From Apoderus coryli (Eukaryota; Arthropoda; Insecta; Coleoptera; Attelabidae): DNA of 64,000 bases. Where the stretch lies: NCBI GenBank assembly GCA_911728435.2, contig OU452204.1:5456001-5520000 (forward strand). Direction: 5' to 3'. Position 1 is the stretch's first letter. Each line of letters starts with the position of its first letter. Of this stretch, positions 31,381 to 41,562 are shown piece after piece. The position numbers and the translations under genes are program-made. The notes under the pieces were generated by a model. The model was not told where the DNA came from, searched no databases, and was given only the letters and a program-made list of their open reading frames with translations.

Positions 31381-32026
31381 CGAGGGTTGCCTTTTATATT
31401 TCGGGATTAGAACCACAAAAACAAATATTAATCATAGAAAATCACTTTATTGTTTTTCAAAATATTCCCCATGAAGATCTATACACTTTTGCATGCGTTT
31501 GAACCAATTGTCGAAGCACTTTTGCCACTCTGATTGAGGTATCTCCAAAACATGCATTCTGAATGCAGCAACCGCTTCTTCTGGTGTCGAAAAACGTCGA
31601 CCTCTCAGTTTGTTTTTTACGTACGGGAATAAAAAGAAGTCATTGGGTGACAAGTCAGGACTATACGGCGGATGACGCATCAAATCGAAATTCGTCTTGT
31701 AGTGAACTACGACCACGATTGAATTCATCATAGCATGGATAAACACTGGTCCTTGATGGAGCTTCATCGCCAAAAATTGAATTAAGTTCATCCATGCAAT
31801 GTTGCTGAGTTAATCCACGAAAGTTGTAAAAAATAATCGCACGAAAATGTTCACGATTTAATTCCATTTTTGGGTGGAGATGAATCTTTTAAGTTATTGT
31901 AAACAACACAAATAGCGCTCGTACGTACGTATAACCTCAAAAATGTCCAACTTTACGATAGAGCTGTCAGTTGCCAGATTGCAACACCAGGGTTGTCACA
32001 TCCCGAAATATAAAAGGCAACCCTCG
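31381..32026 (-). mobile_element. Internally deleted mariner, perfect 26-bp TIRs
   Basis: CGAGGGTTGCCTTTTATATT-TCGGGA at 31381-31406 is repeated exactly in inverted form at 32001-32026. TA lies on both sides (31379-31380 and 32027-32028). Perfect repeats suggest a recent insertion. The interior holds a transposase missing its central part. Confidence 0.9.
31447..31867 (-). pseudogene. mariner transposase, centre deleted
   Basis: N-terminal part from ATG 31867: MELNREHFRAIIFYNF, GLTQQHCMDELNSIFGDEAP and SRTSVYPCYDEFNRG, the HTH_48 DNA-binding domain of mariner transposases. The C-terminal part in another frame reads FDLMRHPPYSPDLSPNDFFL (third catalytic Asp), LRGRRFSTPEEAV, WFKRMQKCIDLHGEYFEKQ and a stop. 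The stretch with the first two aspartates is gone, about 150 residues. The element must be mobilised by an intact relative. The HTH part could still bind the ends. Confidence 0.8.
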
Positions 32027-32028
32027 TA

Positions 32029-32199
32029 CACTGTGTTCAAGATAAGAATGGGATAGCAACGTGCTAAAGTTAGTTTACTTTTGAAAACACCGTTTAAAAG
32101 GTGTTTAAATTGTACAACTTTTTTCTAATCTAACCGACATTGTAACGCCTACCATTTCCAAGATTCCAATGCTATCCCATTCTTATCTTGAACACAGTG
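32029..32199. mobile_element. 171-bp MITE with 29-bp perfect TIRs
   Basis: CACTGTGTTCAAGATAAGAA-TGGGATAGC at 32029-32057 is exactly inverted at 32171-32199. Flanked by TA at 32027-32028 and 32200-32201. Non-coding interior. It shares its left TA with the mariner at 31381-32026. Confidence 0.85.
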
Positions 32200-32429
32200 T
32201 ATATCTGATTTATACTCAAGAAATAATAATTAAATTATGTCTGTACCAGTCTATTGAGGGTAGGAAGGTGAGTGGATATCTTGAAGAATTCTGAACTGCG
32301 TGCAAGTTAGGATGGTCCTGAGCAGTAATTTTCCCCTGTACCGCTGGATGGCGCCAAGCATATTGTTTTACTCATCATTGAGACAATTTTAGAGAGAGTT
32401 TTGGAAAATTCTGGCAAATATTATGTTGT

Positions 32430-32815
32430 CCATATGTTGATATCGCGCTGCTGCCACTCCTAACCGAAAACGAAAATTAGCCGCCACACCTCTACATATA
32501 CTCGTATCTCTGCAAATGGCGGTCATTTCGGTGCGTATGTTGTGCTTCAACTACTCTAGAGTTCGTGGTTTGTTTGTGTACACTTTCTGTTTAAGGTATC
32601 CCTATAAGAAATAATCAAGGGGTGTAAGATCAGGCCTTCTAGGATGCCAGTTGATCGACGAGAGATCACTTTTCTGGGAAAACTTAATTGACATCTTGAT
32701 GAAATCCTGTTTCGACATTAAAACCTTCAAACTCTTGCAGTTGTAGAGCCAAAAGTCCCTTAGCATATAGCAATACCGTTCACTGTTTACCGTACCGTGA
32801 AAAAATTCAGTCGGC
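32430..32815 (-). pseudogene. mariner transposase C-terminal relic
   Basis: Minus strand: GTVNSERYCYMLRDFWL, then INWHPRRPDLTPLDYFL (third Asp in DLTPLDYFL), stop, GYLKQKVYTNKPRTLE, and HNIRTEMTAI. This is the catalytic C-terminal half of a transposase with the DLTPLDYFLWG signature, a family also seen at 33890 and 54870. The second Asp region (QDGATCH-like) is unreadable. Stops break it. Confidence 0.7.
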
Positions 32816-32879
32816 GCGCATCAGTTCTTAAACGAGCTGAATTTTGTATTATCTAAGATTCTTGCTTCAGAAACTTGTG

Positions 32880-33600
32880 CAACGGCGATGTTTTAATGTT
32901 AAGTCCTTGACTGCGTTTGCAAACTGATTGAGATGAGGAAATTCCATTAGAGAAAAGCCGTAAAGTACAGGCCCAAATGTTTAATATAGTTATCTGGTGT
33001 CATCAGTTATTATATCACCACCGATTTTAATTTGTAATTTACTAAAATTCTTCTGTACCTACATAAAAAGTCTTATCGGAATTCAAGTAAAGATTACTTC
33101 CATTAAACCAATGATATACAGAGTATCACATTTCAATCGCAAATCAGCGGATACTCAATCAGCGAATATTATAGAGGCATCGTCTGCGTTCAATATAAAT
33201 TTTGCCTCCCCAGGTTCATTCTTAGATCCGGTCGTTTTAACGAATATGTTGATATTCGTTATCATTCGTGAGAACGAATCAGACTGGGCCTAAAAATCAA
33301 CCTTGGGGGACTCCTATATTAGAAGCAACTCTGCTTAAAAGAATCATACTGATAATGCTCCTCTAGGAAAGACTATATTTACTTAGGTGCGTTTTGTAAT
33401 TCTTAACTTATGTATTTTTCCAATTCATATGTTTAAATTGCAAAATATTGTGGAGGAGAATCCTTCCATCCCAATGGGAGTTACAGGTCTGTCATGTGAA
33501 GTTTAGTTATACTAGTTCTGCCTTTACAAAACTCATGTTGAATACTTGATAGCAGTGGATTGTCTCTTAAGAATCTTAATAACCTATCAATAAAGCAAAA
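32880..33600 (-). pseudogene. LINE reverse transcriptase relic
   Basis: Minus strand in shifting frames: RLLRFLRDNPLLSSIQHEF and CKGRTSIT (finger-palm of RT), then VASNIGVPQG near 33300 (GVPQGSILGP motif), GSKNEPGEAKFILNADDASI (YADD motif with N for Y), WFNGSNLYLNSDKT (the N-x-DKT motif), and FAN-type C-terminal sequence near 32900. Several stops and shifts. Belongs to the Jockey/CR1-type group. Lies on the same strand as the adjacent mariner relic, but the two are unrelated. Confidence 0.65.
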
Positions 33601-33889
33601 TTGTTTTTCAGCGAATCTAAACTAAATCTCACCCATTTTGCACCTTTTCTAACTAGATATTTACAAATCCATGAAGCGGTGTCTTATTAGGCATGCCACA
33701 CTTCGTTCGTATTTAAATGGCACAATTTTCAATGTGCCTTTATACAATTATAATTGTAACCTACTCATAAAGTCTTTCATCTTTTCAGTCTGATTCTCGT
33801 TTAAATGGATTTCATCAGGATTCTACAAAATTGCAACAATGACAATTGGATGATGATTTTTTGTTTTTTTTTTAGCCAAAATTTCAATA

Positions 33890-34233
33890 TATGGATTTCA
33901 ACAACATGTGGTTCCAACAGGACGGTGTAACAGGCCTTACAGCCAGAGAAACTCTTGAATTACAGAACGAGTTGTTTTCTGGTCGTTTTATTTCTTGTTT
34001 TGGAGCTCGTCAATGGCCACTCAGATCATGCGCTTGAACGCCTTTAAATATTTTCTTTGGGGCTCTTTACCGTTAGAAGTTTACGTAAACAAACCCTCTT
34101 CGTTAAATATCTTAAATAACGAAATTAAACGGTGTATCACAGAAATACCGCAAAATTGGTGCGCAACGGTCCTTGCAAATTGCATGAAAAGAGCACGTCT
34201 GTGTCAGCAAAGCCGAGGCGGTAATCTGTTTTA
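33890..34233 (+). pseudogene. mariner transposase C-terminal relic
   Basis: Plus strand: YMDFNNMWFQQDGVTGLTAR (second catalytic Asp in QQDG; normally QDGATCHTA), LELQNELFSGRFIS, ARQWPLRSCALTPLNIFF (third Asp lost, D to A), then in another frame KYFLWGSLPLEVYVNKPSSL, NEIKRCITEIPQNWCATVLA and NCMKRARLCQQSRGGNL, ending in a stop. The C-terminal tail is well preserved. Confidence 0.75.
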
Positions 34234-34239
34234 AATTTA

Positions 34240-34870
34240 GCAATTGATTGATTTGATCAATAATATAACAACGCCGTTTTTAAATGAGTTATGGGATTGG
34301 AGAATTCTCAAAGAATCATTTTTCAGTAACAAGGCTGGAAAAAATACTGACAACACATCGGCTTTAAAATTTTGGATTTCATTTTTCACTTGAAAAGAAC
34401 GTGCGTAAAATTTATTTCTAAGCTGACAGCAAGGTTATAGAAGTCGCTGAACTACATAATATTCTACACATATTTTTATAATTTTTGCAACAGAAAGCGT
34501 AATAAATACATACACAAAAATGTCAACTTGGTATACATGTGTCTTGATGAGATATTTTCACATTATACATATAACACTATAATATTTTTGTCTTGCTTGT
34601 ATGTCAACATCACATATTATCAAGGGATATTACCACCTCTGTCTGTCAACAACTGTAATTCTATTAAAATGAGACATTTCTGCAAAGCAGGAAAAATGGT
34701 TACATGTGTGATGTGTGTACCAAATTTTTTATGAATATACACGGATGCTGTGAAACATGGAATAATATTGTCATGAACTGAAAAATATTAGTTCTTCTGA
34801 GTACGTTTTCATAACAAATGCAATTCACGGGATCAAAACGAGATCCTAGATCAATATTATTAAAAGTTTT
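34240..34870. other. No gene recognised
   Basis: AT-rich, non-coding. Confidence 0.3.
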
Positions 34871-34879
34871 TAATCATCA

Positions 34880-34960
34880 GCACGAGCTTCACGAGGTTCG
34901 TTATTTCTAGTGTTCCACAAGGCTCGATATTGGGTCCAATGTTGTTTAGTCTATATCTAC
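34880..34960 (+). pseudogene. LINE RT fragment (VPQGSILGP motif)
   Basis: Plus strand reads FVISSVPQGSILGPMLFSLY-like sequence (RT domain containing the PQGS motif), then a stop. Only about 25 residues remain. The next 250 bases, with CACCTAAACGCTTCAACC and GGTATACTGGTTTGGAGG, resemble a widespread insect repeat but could not be assigned. Confidence 0.6.
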
Positions 34961-35228
34961 AGATATTTTAGTTTCCCGATCAGGAAATTGTGGACACGTT
35001 AAAAAATCAGATAAAGATGGAAATCTGTCAGTTTGTGTGTATATATTCTTCCACGAAAGCACCTAAACGCTTCAACCAACTGAACTAAATTTTGGTATAC
35101 TGGTTTGGAGGAATCGTAGGCCTTTCGTTATTTAATATAGTTTCAGATCTTTAAAGCGTTTATGCTTTTTCCAAAAAACACATACTTATAATAAACTAAA
35201 CTGATATTTTCTCACAGAGAAATACACG

Positions 35229-35650
35229 CCAATAATAATAATAACCTTTATTGACTACGTTGTGTACAAAACGATTGCAGTACGTCAAAATACAAAAACT
35301 ATATCTACAACAAAAAACATGAAAGTGTTACTAACATAGGTATAAACGAATTAAAAGCGACGAATTGCTAAAATGTACAACTTCCTTGGAATATTCTTCC
35401 ACAGAATAAAAAGCATGCTTGTGCTAGTATGATTTTATAGTTCTTTTGAAAATTTCTGAATTGTACTCCCGGACCCTACGAGGAAGTGCATTATATAACC
35501 GAATCTGTAGGGAATTCTTTGCAGACTTAGTCAATCTCCATCGCCGAGCCCGTACCACGTCGACAGATCTCGTACCATACTCATGACAAGTTGAGTTAAT
35601 ACACAAATCGGGCTTACATCTGTGAATATCAAGGAGTTGATAATATATTA
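35229..35650 (-). pseudogene. LINE ORF2 C-terminus and 3' tail
   Basis: Minus strand: CHEYGTRSVDVVRARRWRLT, SAKNSLQIRLYNALPRRVRE, FKRTIKSY and a stop at about 35424. This matches the end of Jockey/CR1-type ORF2 (a basic segment, then LYNALP, then FK..IK). It is followed by a 3' UTR ending AATAAAGG(TTA)n near 35230. A 5'-truncated insertion. Confidence 0.7.
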
Positions 35651-36088
35651 TATAAAGACGGGAGAGGCATTATATTCAGAGATTTGAAAATGAGCTTGCA
35701 ATGCTCAATCCTTGAAGCATCATCTGATTATTGAGTTAAACTACACCATTCCGATTTTCAAACGAAAATTATTGGGTATTATGTTGTGTTGTGTTCGACA
35801 TCAATTTGTTATTGATATGCGCCATCATAAAACTGCCATATTTAAAAAATGTTTTACTTATGAAGCATATATATATATAGCAATTTATTGAATAATTTTG
35901 ATTCAGCAATCAGTAAGCCAGTCTCGACGAGAGATTAAGAACAAATTTACTCTGGATAATCTTGGTGAAATAATTATATTTTGGAAAAGTGTAGGAATAG
36001 CTGTAGCTAAACTTCGCCAATTTATTGTTTATTATTATTTTTACTTTATATTTTTAACCTCAAATTGGAACCAAATTGAGAACTAACC

Positions 36089-36271
36089 TGTGTCAAATTT
36101 ACAACAGCATACGCCGATCATCCTGTCAAGTTCTTGACAGCAACTTTGCGTGAACGCGGTTAAACTGAAACTCACTTACTCATAGATTTCAGTTTAACCA
36201 CGTTCACACAAAATTGCTTTAAATTAACTGACAGGATGGTGAGCGACACGTTAGTACAAATTTGACGCAGT
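36089..36271. mobile_element. 183-bp palindromic MITE
   Basis: Nearly the whole unit folds on itself: CTGTGTCAAATTT ... CATCCTGTCAAG ... GTGAACGCGGTTAAACTGAAA on the left is matched by inverted TTTCAGTTTAACCACGTTCAC ... CTGACAGGATGGTG ... AAATTTGACGCAG on the right, with a loop of about 10-15 bases. No coding content. A target duplication is not obvious. Confidence 0.65.
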
Positions 36272-36479
36272 GTTCAGAAGAATTGCTTCTATAAGTTTAG
36301 TTGCCTATGGAAGTTTTGTGCCTAAAAATTATAAAGTGAAACTATCCAAATTTTGACCTCGACTTCAATCATTAAATTTAAAAGCAATTTAAATTCATTT
36401 TTGGCTGTAAATGGTTTTTACACGTTTACACGTTGCAGGAATTTGTTGAGCATTGCTCCACTTTGCTGTGACTTCCTTT

Positions 36480-36735
36480 TATTTTGCTAGTGGGCTCGTG
36501 TATCTTGGCAGTTGTTCTATGTTAATATATATTGTTTGTCTTGTAAATGTTAAGTAATATTGTTCGGTATTCTTTTTTATTTGTCATTTTTGGTGTTTTT
36601 AATGTTTTTGGCATTTTTTAATGTTTTGATCTTAAATTTAGTTTAATTTTTGTAAGTGTAATTGAATCTGGACATGCCAATGTATATGAATTGTATACCA
36701 ACTAATGGCCAATAAAGGAATTGAAAGGAATCCTG
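36480..36735 (+). repeat. LINE 3' UTR fragment
   Basis: Ends GACATGCCAATGTATATG, then CTAATGGCCAATAAAGG and ATTGAA-type repeats. This closely parallels the 3' end of the LINE at 41563-43560 (GACATGCCTATGTACTAT, CAAGGCTAATAAAG), so it is a relative. No ORF2 sequence is left. Confidence 0.55.
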
Positions 36736-37687
36736 CTGGCAAAGCTCAAAAATTAGGCATTATTAAAACTAATTACAATTACAATAATGTGAAAGTGAAA
36801 TTTTGTTAAATATTACACAAGAGAGTAAAAAGCTTTACCATCCTGTTATAATAAATAACTATTAGTTATAGTAGTGTCACAATAAAAGTATAGAAAGTAT
36901 AAGAAAAACTCAATTTATTTAAAACGCCGTCTTCGCCATTGTCTCAATAAGATTAGAAAGTAAGGGTTGAGCCTCCCTTATGTCTTTGTAGTATTTGAAG
37001 ATTCACGTAAGCGTGCTCTACTGAGTTAAATCAATTTAATAAAAAAGGACAAGTCTCAAAAATCAACAATTATAATAATTAAAAATTGGTACTTACATTA
37101 CAATCATCTTTTTGGACACAGCTGATCTTTTTTTCAGTTTAAATAAAATGTTTAAAATTATAAATATTTAATATAGGTACTAATAATATTAACTCGCGTT
37201 AAATAAAAAAAAAACCGTAAAAACTTAAAGACACGCTTCAACTAGGAAGATCGTGCTTTTTATCGCTTCTAAGACTCAAAGTTCACTTGTCGAAAGTTGG
37301 AGAGAAGACCCCGTTTTTCCCTGTTCACAAAGATTATCAAAATAAGCTTTGATTGAAAAGCTATACAACTATAACTGATACTTGAAATATATTCTTACAT
37401 TTAAATTAAAGAAAGATGTCGGCAGATCAAGAAAGGCATGCACTGGCGGGATCTGATAGTATGTGTCAACCGTTACATTAAAATAAAATTATATTTGAAA
37501 GTTTTTGTGGTTAAATAGATTTATGATACAGTTATTTAAGTAATATTATGGTTACAATATTTTCTTTTCATTTGGTATCTCGTGCTAGTGTAAGCTCTTC
37601 GTAAATGTGGAAAATTTGAATCACATAGCCTGCCGATAATCACTGAAGAGCTGGTGAAAGCAGTATGAAGCAAATTTCCAAAATACT
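36736..37687. other. No gene recognised
   Basis: AT-rich, non-coding. Confidence 0.3.
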
Positions 37688-37862
37688 TAAAGTTTTGTTA
37701 CATTATGTAACAATCACTTCGTAAATAAAACCTCCCGCTAGGGAATTCCGGCGTATCTAGTGTTGTTAATAGGATTTAATAGAGTTGTTACTTCTTGCCC
37801 GGCCATCGTTTGTGAGCTTTATTACACCGGGCATATTGCCTGATCACACTAGATATCGCCCC
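37688..37862 (-). repeat. Unclassified dispersed repeat, copy 1
   Basis: About 175 bp that on the minus strand reads ATATCTAGTGTGATCAGG, GCCCGGTGTAATAAAGC, TCACAAACGATGGCCGGGC, AACACTAGATACGCC, GCGGGAGGTTTTATTTACG, GTTACATAATGTAAC. A second copy lies at 62725-62885 on the plus strand. No coding content; class unknown (SINE or part of a larger element). Confidence 0.6.
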
Positions 37863-38692
37863 ATACATCTTGTCATATTTTCTTTTGTAATCTCGAATTT
37901 CTAACATAGATTTTATATCTTATTTTTCGCTTTATCGTCTGTTCACTGTATACAAACGAAAATTTCTTATAATTAGATAATTTAACTTAAAAATTCTCAA
38001 CATATATGATAATGAGCAGCTGTTGTTTTAACTTTTAAAAACAATTATACAAAAAAGCAACAACAACCAGTATGTTATTAGTTTATTCGTATTCCGAATA
38101 TTAGTAAATTATTTAAATTAAACCCAGGTAATTGGTTATAGTGGTTCATTTATTTTCCTTCGCTTTATTATATCTTACTCATTTTTTTAAAAAGGAGGCT
38201 TATCTCTTTTATATATTATGCTGACAATAATTATGGCAAGAGCTACTGGACAAGTGAACGCGACTGGTCTCATTATAGTTGTACAAGTAGCCATCAGCCG
38301 ATATTTTACAATAACTGAATATGTTGGTATTTATTTTTAATAAGTATACGGGGCGTTTCAAAAATCCAAGTTAATTTGAATAGGGATAATGGGTTTTTCG
38401 TTAAAAGCTGTTAGATATTAGCAACGTGATAAACAGTGTATCGAAAATAAGATCGGTATAGTGTTGGAACCAAACAACCCTACAGGTTAGGAGGTTCGAC
38501 AAAGTAGAAAAACTTTGGGTAATTTAAGTATGTTTCATGCTAAGTGTCGTAAGAAAAAAACCAAAAACAACTGCATACTTCCTTTTTACTTTCCAAAAAA
38601 CTGTGTTTACATATACCCTGAATTCTTTTTAATATGCAACATGCTTCCATCATATTACCATTGTTGTAAACTGTTTCTATGGAAATGTCACA
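37863..38692. other. No gene; possible transposon end at about 38350
   Basis: GTATACGGGGCGTTTCAAAA at 38343 onward has the look of a Tc1/mariner terminus next to TA. The partner was not found. Confidence 0.3.
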
Positions 38693-40432
38693 ATTTTTGA
38701 CAGCAATGTAATTTTGCGTTCCACTTAAAATGCAACATAGGGTTTTTATACAGTGTTATTATTTGTACTTAGTGATCCATTTAATTGTCGAAAATAAAAA
38801 AATGTATACCGTTGAGGAAAATATTATGCTTATTACTTGGTATAATTCACATTTATATGTGAGAAGTGTCAGCATGTTTAGTGCTGAATACCCTATATAA
38901 TTTTATATTCAGATCCCCAAAATTTTTTACAAACATCAAGTGTGTCTTGACTCTTTACAACTGCATGATGGGCTCTAGGCTTGAGTATGTCTCTTTTGTC
39001 TGGTCACCATTATATGTATAATATTCACATAAACCAAAATTGAGAGTATTCCAAGAACATTTTTCAAATTTCTTGCATTTAGGATTGATGGTCGTTTTGA
39101 CTTTTGGTCGCCCTCAAGCGGTCGCACTTTTGCATAGCAGGTGTTTCTATTCAAACTGATTAATGGTACTTTGGCTTGTCTACAATTGCTGCAGCAGATT
39201 AATTTTCACGTCCCAGGCTATCAATGCAGACATCTCAAAATGTTTTATGTACCTCAGATTCGTTCTAACTACGAATCCAGGAGTCGAAAATACTAGTTTC
39301 TTTGCTGTTGAGATCTGTCCTATTATTGGGTTTCCCACCTGTTACACAATAAAGTGTATTTATTTGTCTATTATTTATAATAATCGTTCCGTACCCAGCA
39401 CTTCCACTATTTCAAAAATTGTCCGAATATTTCAACGTGAAGGAAAAAGAAACAGATTCGCAAGGGTTCTGACTGAAGACAAAAAATTAGAGATTATTAG
39501 GCAGGTACGAAATAGTAATGTTTTTAGGCCGGTACAAGATAGTAATGTTTTATCAACAAAATCCATTCCTGAAGTTGTAGGTGCAAGGAAACCTTCATTC
39601 AAGCAAATTTCAAAATCATCAAGAACTTTTTGAAAGAAGACGCAGAAGCACGGATGGATGTTTGTTTCAATATTTTCGAAAACATTAATAATGATCATTT
39701 AATGCTTCAAAAAAATGTATTTACCGATGAAGCGACTTTTACTCTGCGCGGGGATGTGCACAGACAAAATTTTAGGTACTGGAGTTGAGATACTTTGCAT
39801 CTAAGTCATTCTACACGATCACATAGGCCTCAAAAATTAAATGTTTTGGTTTTGGCAATCTAAATTTACAGAAGTACCTAGATCTACTACAGACTCAAAT
39901 CGTTCCTGCTTTAAGAAATTTAAATTTAAATGGACACATATGGTACCAACATCCACCCCATTCACCCAGAGATATGAAGGCATTTTTAAATACTGAGTTC
40001 CCAAATAGCTGGATAGGCCGCTGTGGGGAAATCCATTGATTTAAATGTTGTTGACTCTTGTTATTGACTATTACTAAAAGCAAAGTAATATGATGGTACA
40101 GTTAGGAATACGCAGGATCTTCGTAATATAGTTATCTACATATCGAATAGGATTCTACGCGAATAGTTAACGAAGCATTTTCTATGCAAGTCAATGGACA
40201 AAATCTTGAAAACTTATTGTAATTTCTTTTTTTTATATTATTTATTAATTTTAAAAGAAATGTTTAAGTTGTTATCAAATAAAAAAAAAATAATAAAATC
40301 TTAAAAAAAATATCATATTATATATTTTTTATTTTCGCCAATTCACTGGATTACCAAGTACAAATAATAACACTGTCTAAAAACCCTATGTTGCATTTTC
40401 AATGGAACGCAAAATTACATTGCTGTCAAAAT
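38693..40432 (+). mobile_element. Tc1/mariner-type element with about 100-bp TIRs
   Basis: The left repeat (38693-38794) and right repeat (40331-40432) are inverted with roughly 90% identity: TTTTGACAGCAATGTAATTT, TGCGTTCCA, AAATGCAACATAGGGTTTTT, ACAGTGTTATTATTTGTACTT and so on inward to CGAAAAT. The interior encodes a transposase relic on the plus strand. Total 1.74 kb, near the size of an autonomous element. Confidence 0.75.
39390..40030 (+). pseudogene. Transposase relic of the long-TIR element
   Basis: Plus strand: RSVPSTSTISKIVRIFQREG and EDKKLEIIRQVRN (N-terminal HTH part), then in another frame VFTDEATFTLRGDVHRQNFR (first catalytic Asp, the FTDEATF motif also seen in the 9205-10720 relic), YWS with stop, RPQKLNVLVLAI (family QKLNVWAGI), and further frames with FKFKWTHMVPT (normally the QQDGAPPH segment). 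The third acidic region is not readable. Multiple frameshifts. Confidence 0.65.
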
Positions 40433-41562
40433 ATTATAAGGTTTCTCTTTACAACAATGGTTATTTATTTAAGATATGTTGCAAATTAAGAGGAATTCAC
40501 AGTATTTGGTTTTCATGAATAAGTAATTAGTGTTAAATATTTAAATATAATCTTAAAAAGTGCAAATAATTCTTGACACAGATGCGCATGGCAGGGAACC
40601 TATCTGGTTTTCTTATGGCTTCCAAGGTTTTATCCAATCATAGGTGCCCTGCGCATCTAATTTAGCAGTTCTGGGATTCTTATCACATGTATCTTTGGAT
40701 TCTCTTTCACATTCTTATTACAATTTTTCTTTCAATTCCTCAATACTTTTTGTGACAATTACATAATTTAGTAGCCCCATTGCAAAATCTTTAAGATAAA
40801 GTAAATAGAAAATACAATATCCTTTTGTATCATCATTATGATATTTTCAACCCTTATTTTGTTGCATGCGCTGTGTTGGAAGGAAGTCACGGGTCATCGG
40901 ACTTTAGTGAATATGGTCTAACAGAGAAAAGGAAAATGGCAAACAAGTAAATGCCTCTTTAGCTATATAGCCAGTGGTTTTCCTTATTCTATTAGCAAAT
41001 TTCCTGAATGGACGGAAATGCTTTCAATATTTATTGTGATTCACATTAATCCTACAGATTCGAAACGGAATTCCACAATACGAAGCACTAAATCTTGGTT
41101 ACTATTTGTTCACTACGTTACTGATCAGACATTAGCAATATAGATTGAGGAAAAAAAAAACAGAATCAAAGCCACAATCTGAAATGAGACAAAATGTTAA
41201 CTTAGCCTTTTAATATGAACAAAAAAATATTATTAATCTAATTTTGAAACTAACAATAACGTTTATGGATATGGAAATAAAAAAAAATTTCAGATTTTTT
41301 TAAACTTACCGTGCGTCTGTTGGTCATATGGTGGCATCAACAGAATGCAGAAAATACCTGTAGAACGTGTATTATTGGAGTATACCGGTATACCTCCAGA
41401 TATTTATTATGAAATATATATTTTATATATAAATAATAAAAGATCGTTACAAATAAAACTTTTTATTACAAAAGTCTAGGTAAACTGTGTCAATCGTAGT
41501 TTATTGATAACAGAGCCAGACTACATAATTTATTATAAATATTATCTAACAGTATTTATAAT
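40433..41562. other. No gene; one imperfect hairpin
   Basis: At 40578-40662 AGATGCGCATGGCAGGGAACC pairs loosely with GGTGCCCTGCGCATCT across about 45 bases, perhaps a MITE. A minus-strand patch near 40700-40800 (KSIEELKEKL) looks coding but is too short to assign. Confidence 0.3.

Noticed and set aside
32997..33293. 98-residue plus-strand open frame
   Set aside because: It is the shadow of an RT relic readable on the opposite strand (VPQG and NADD motifs).
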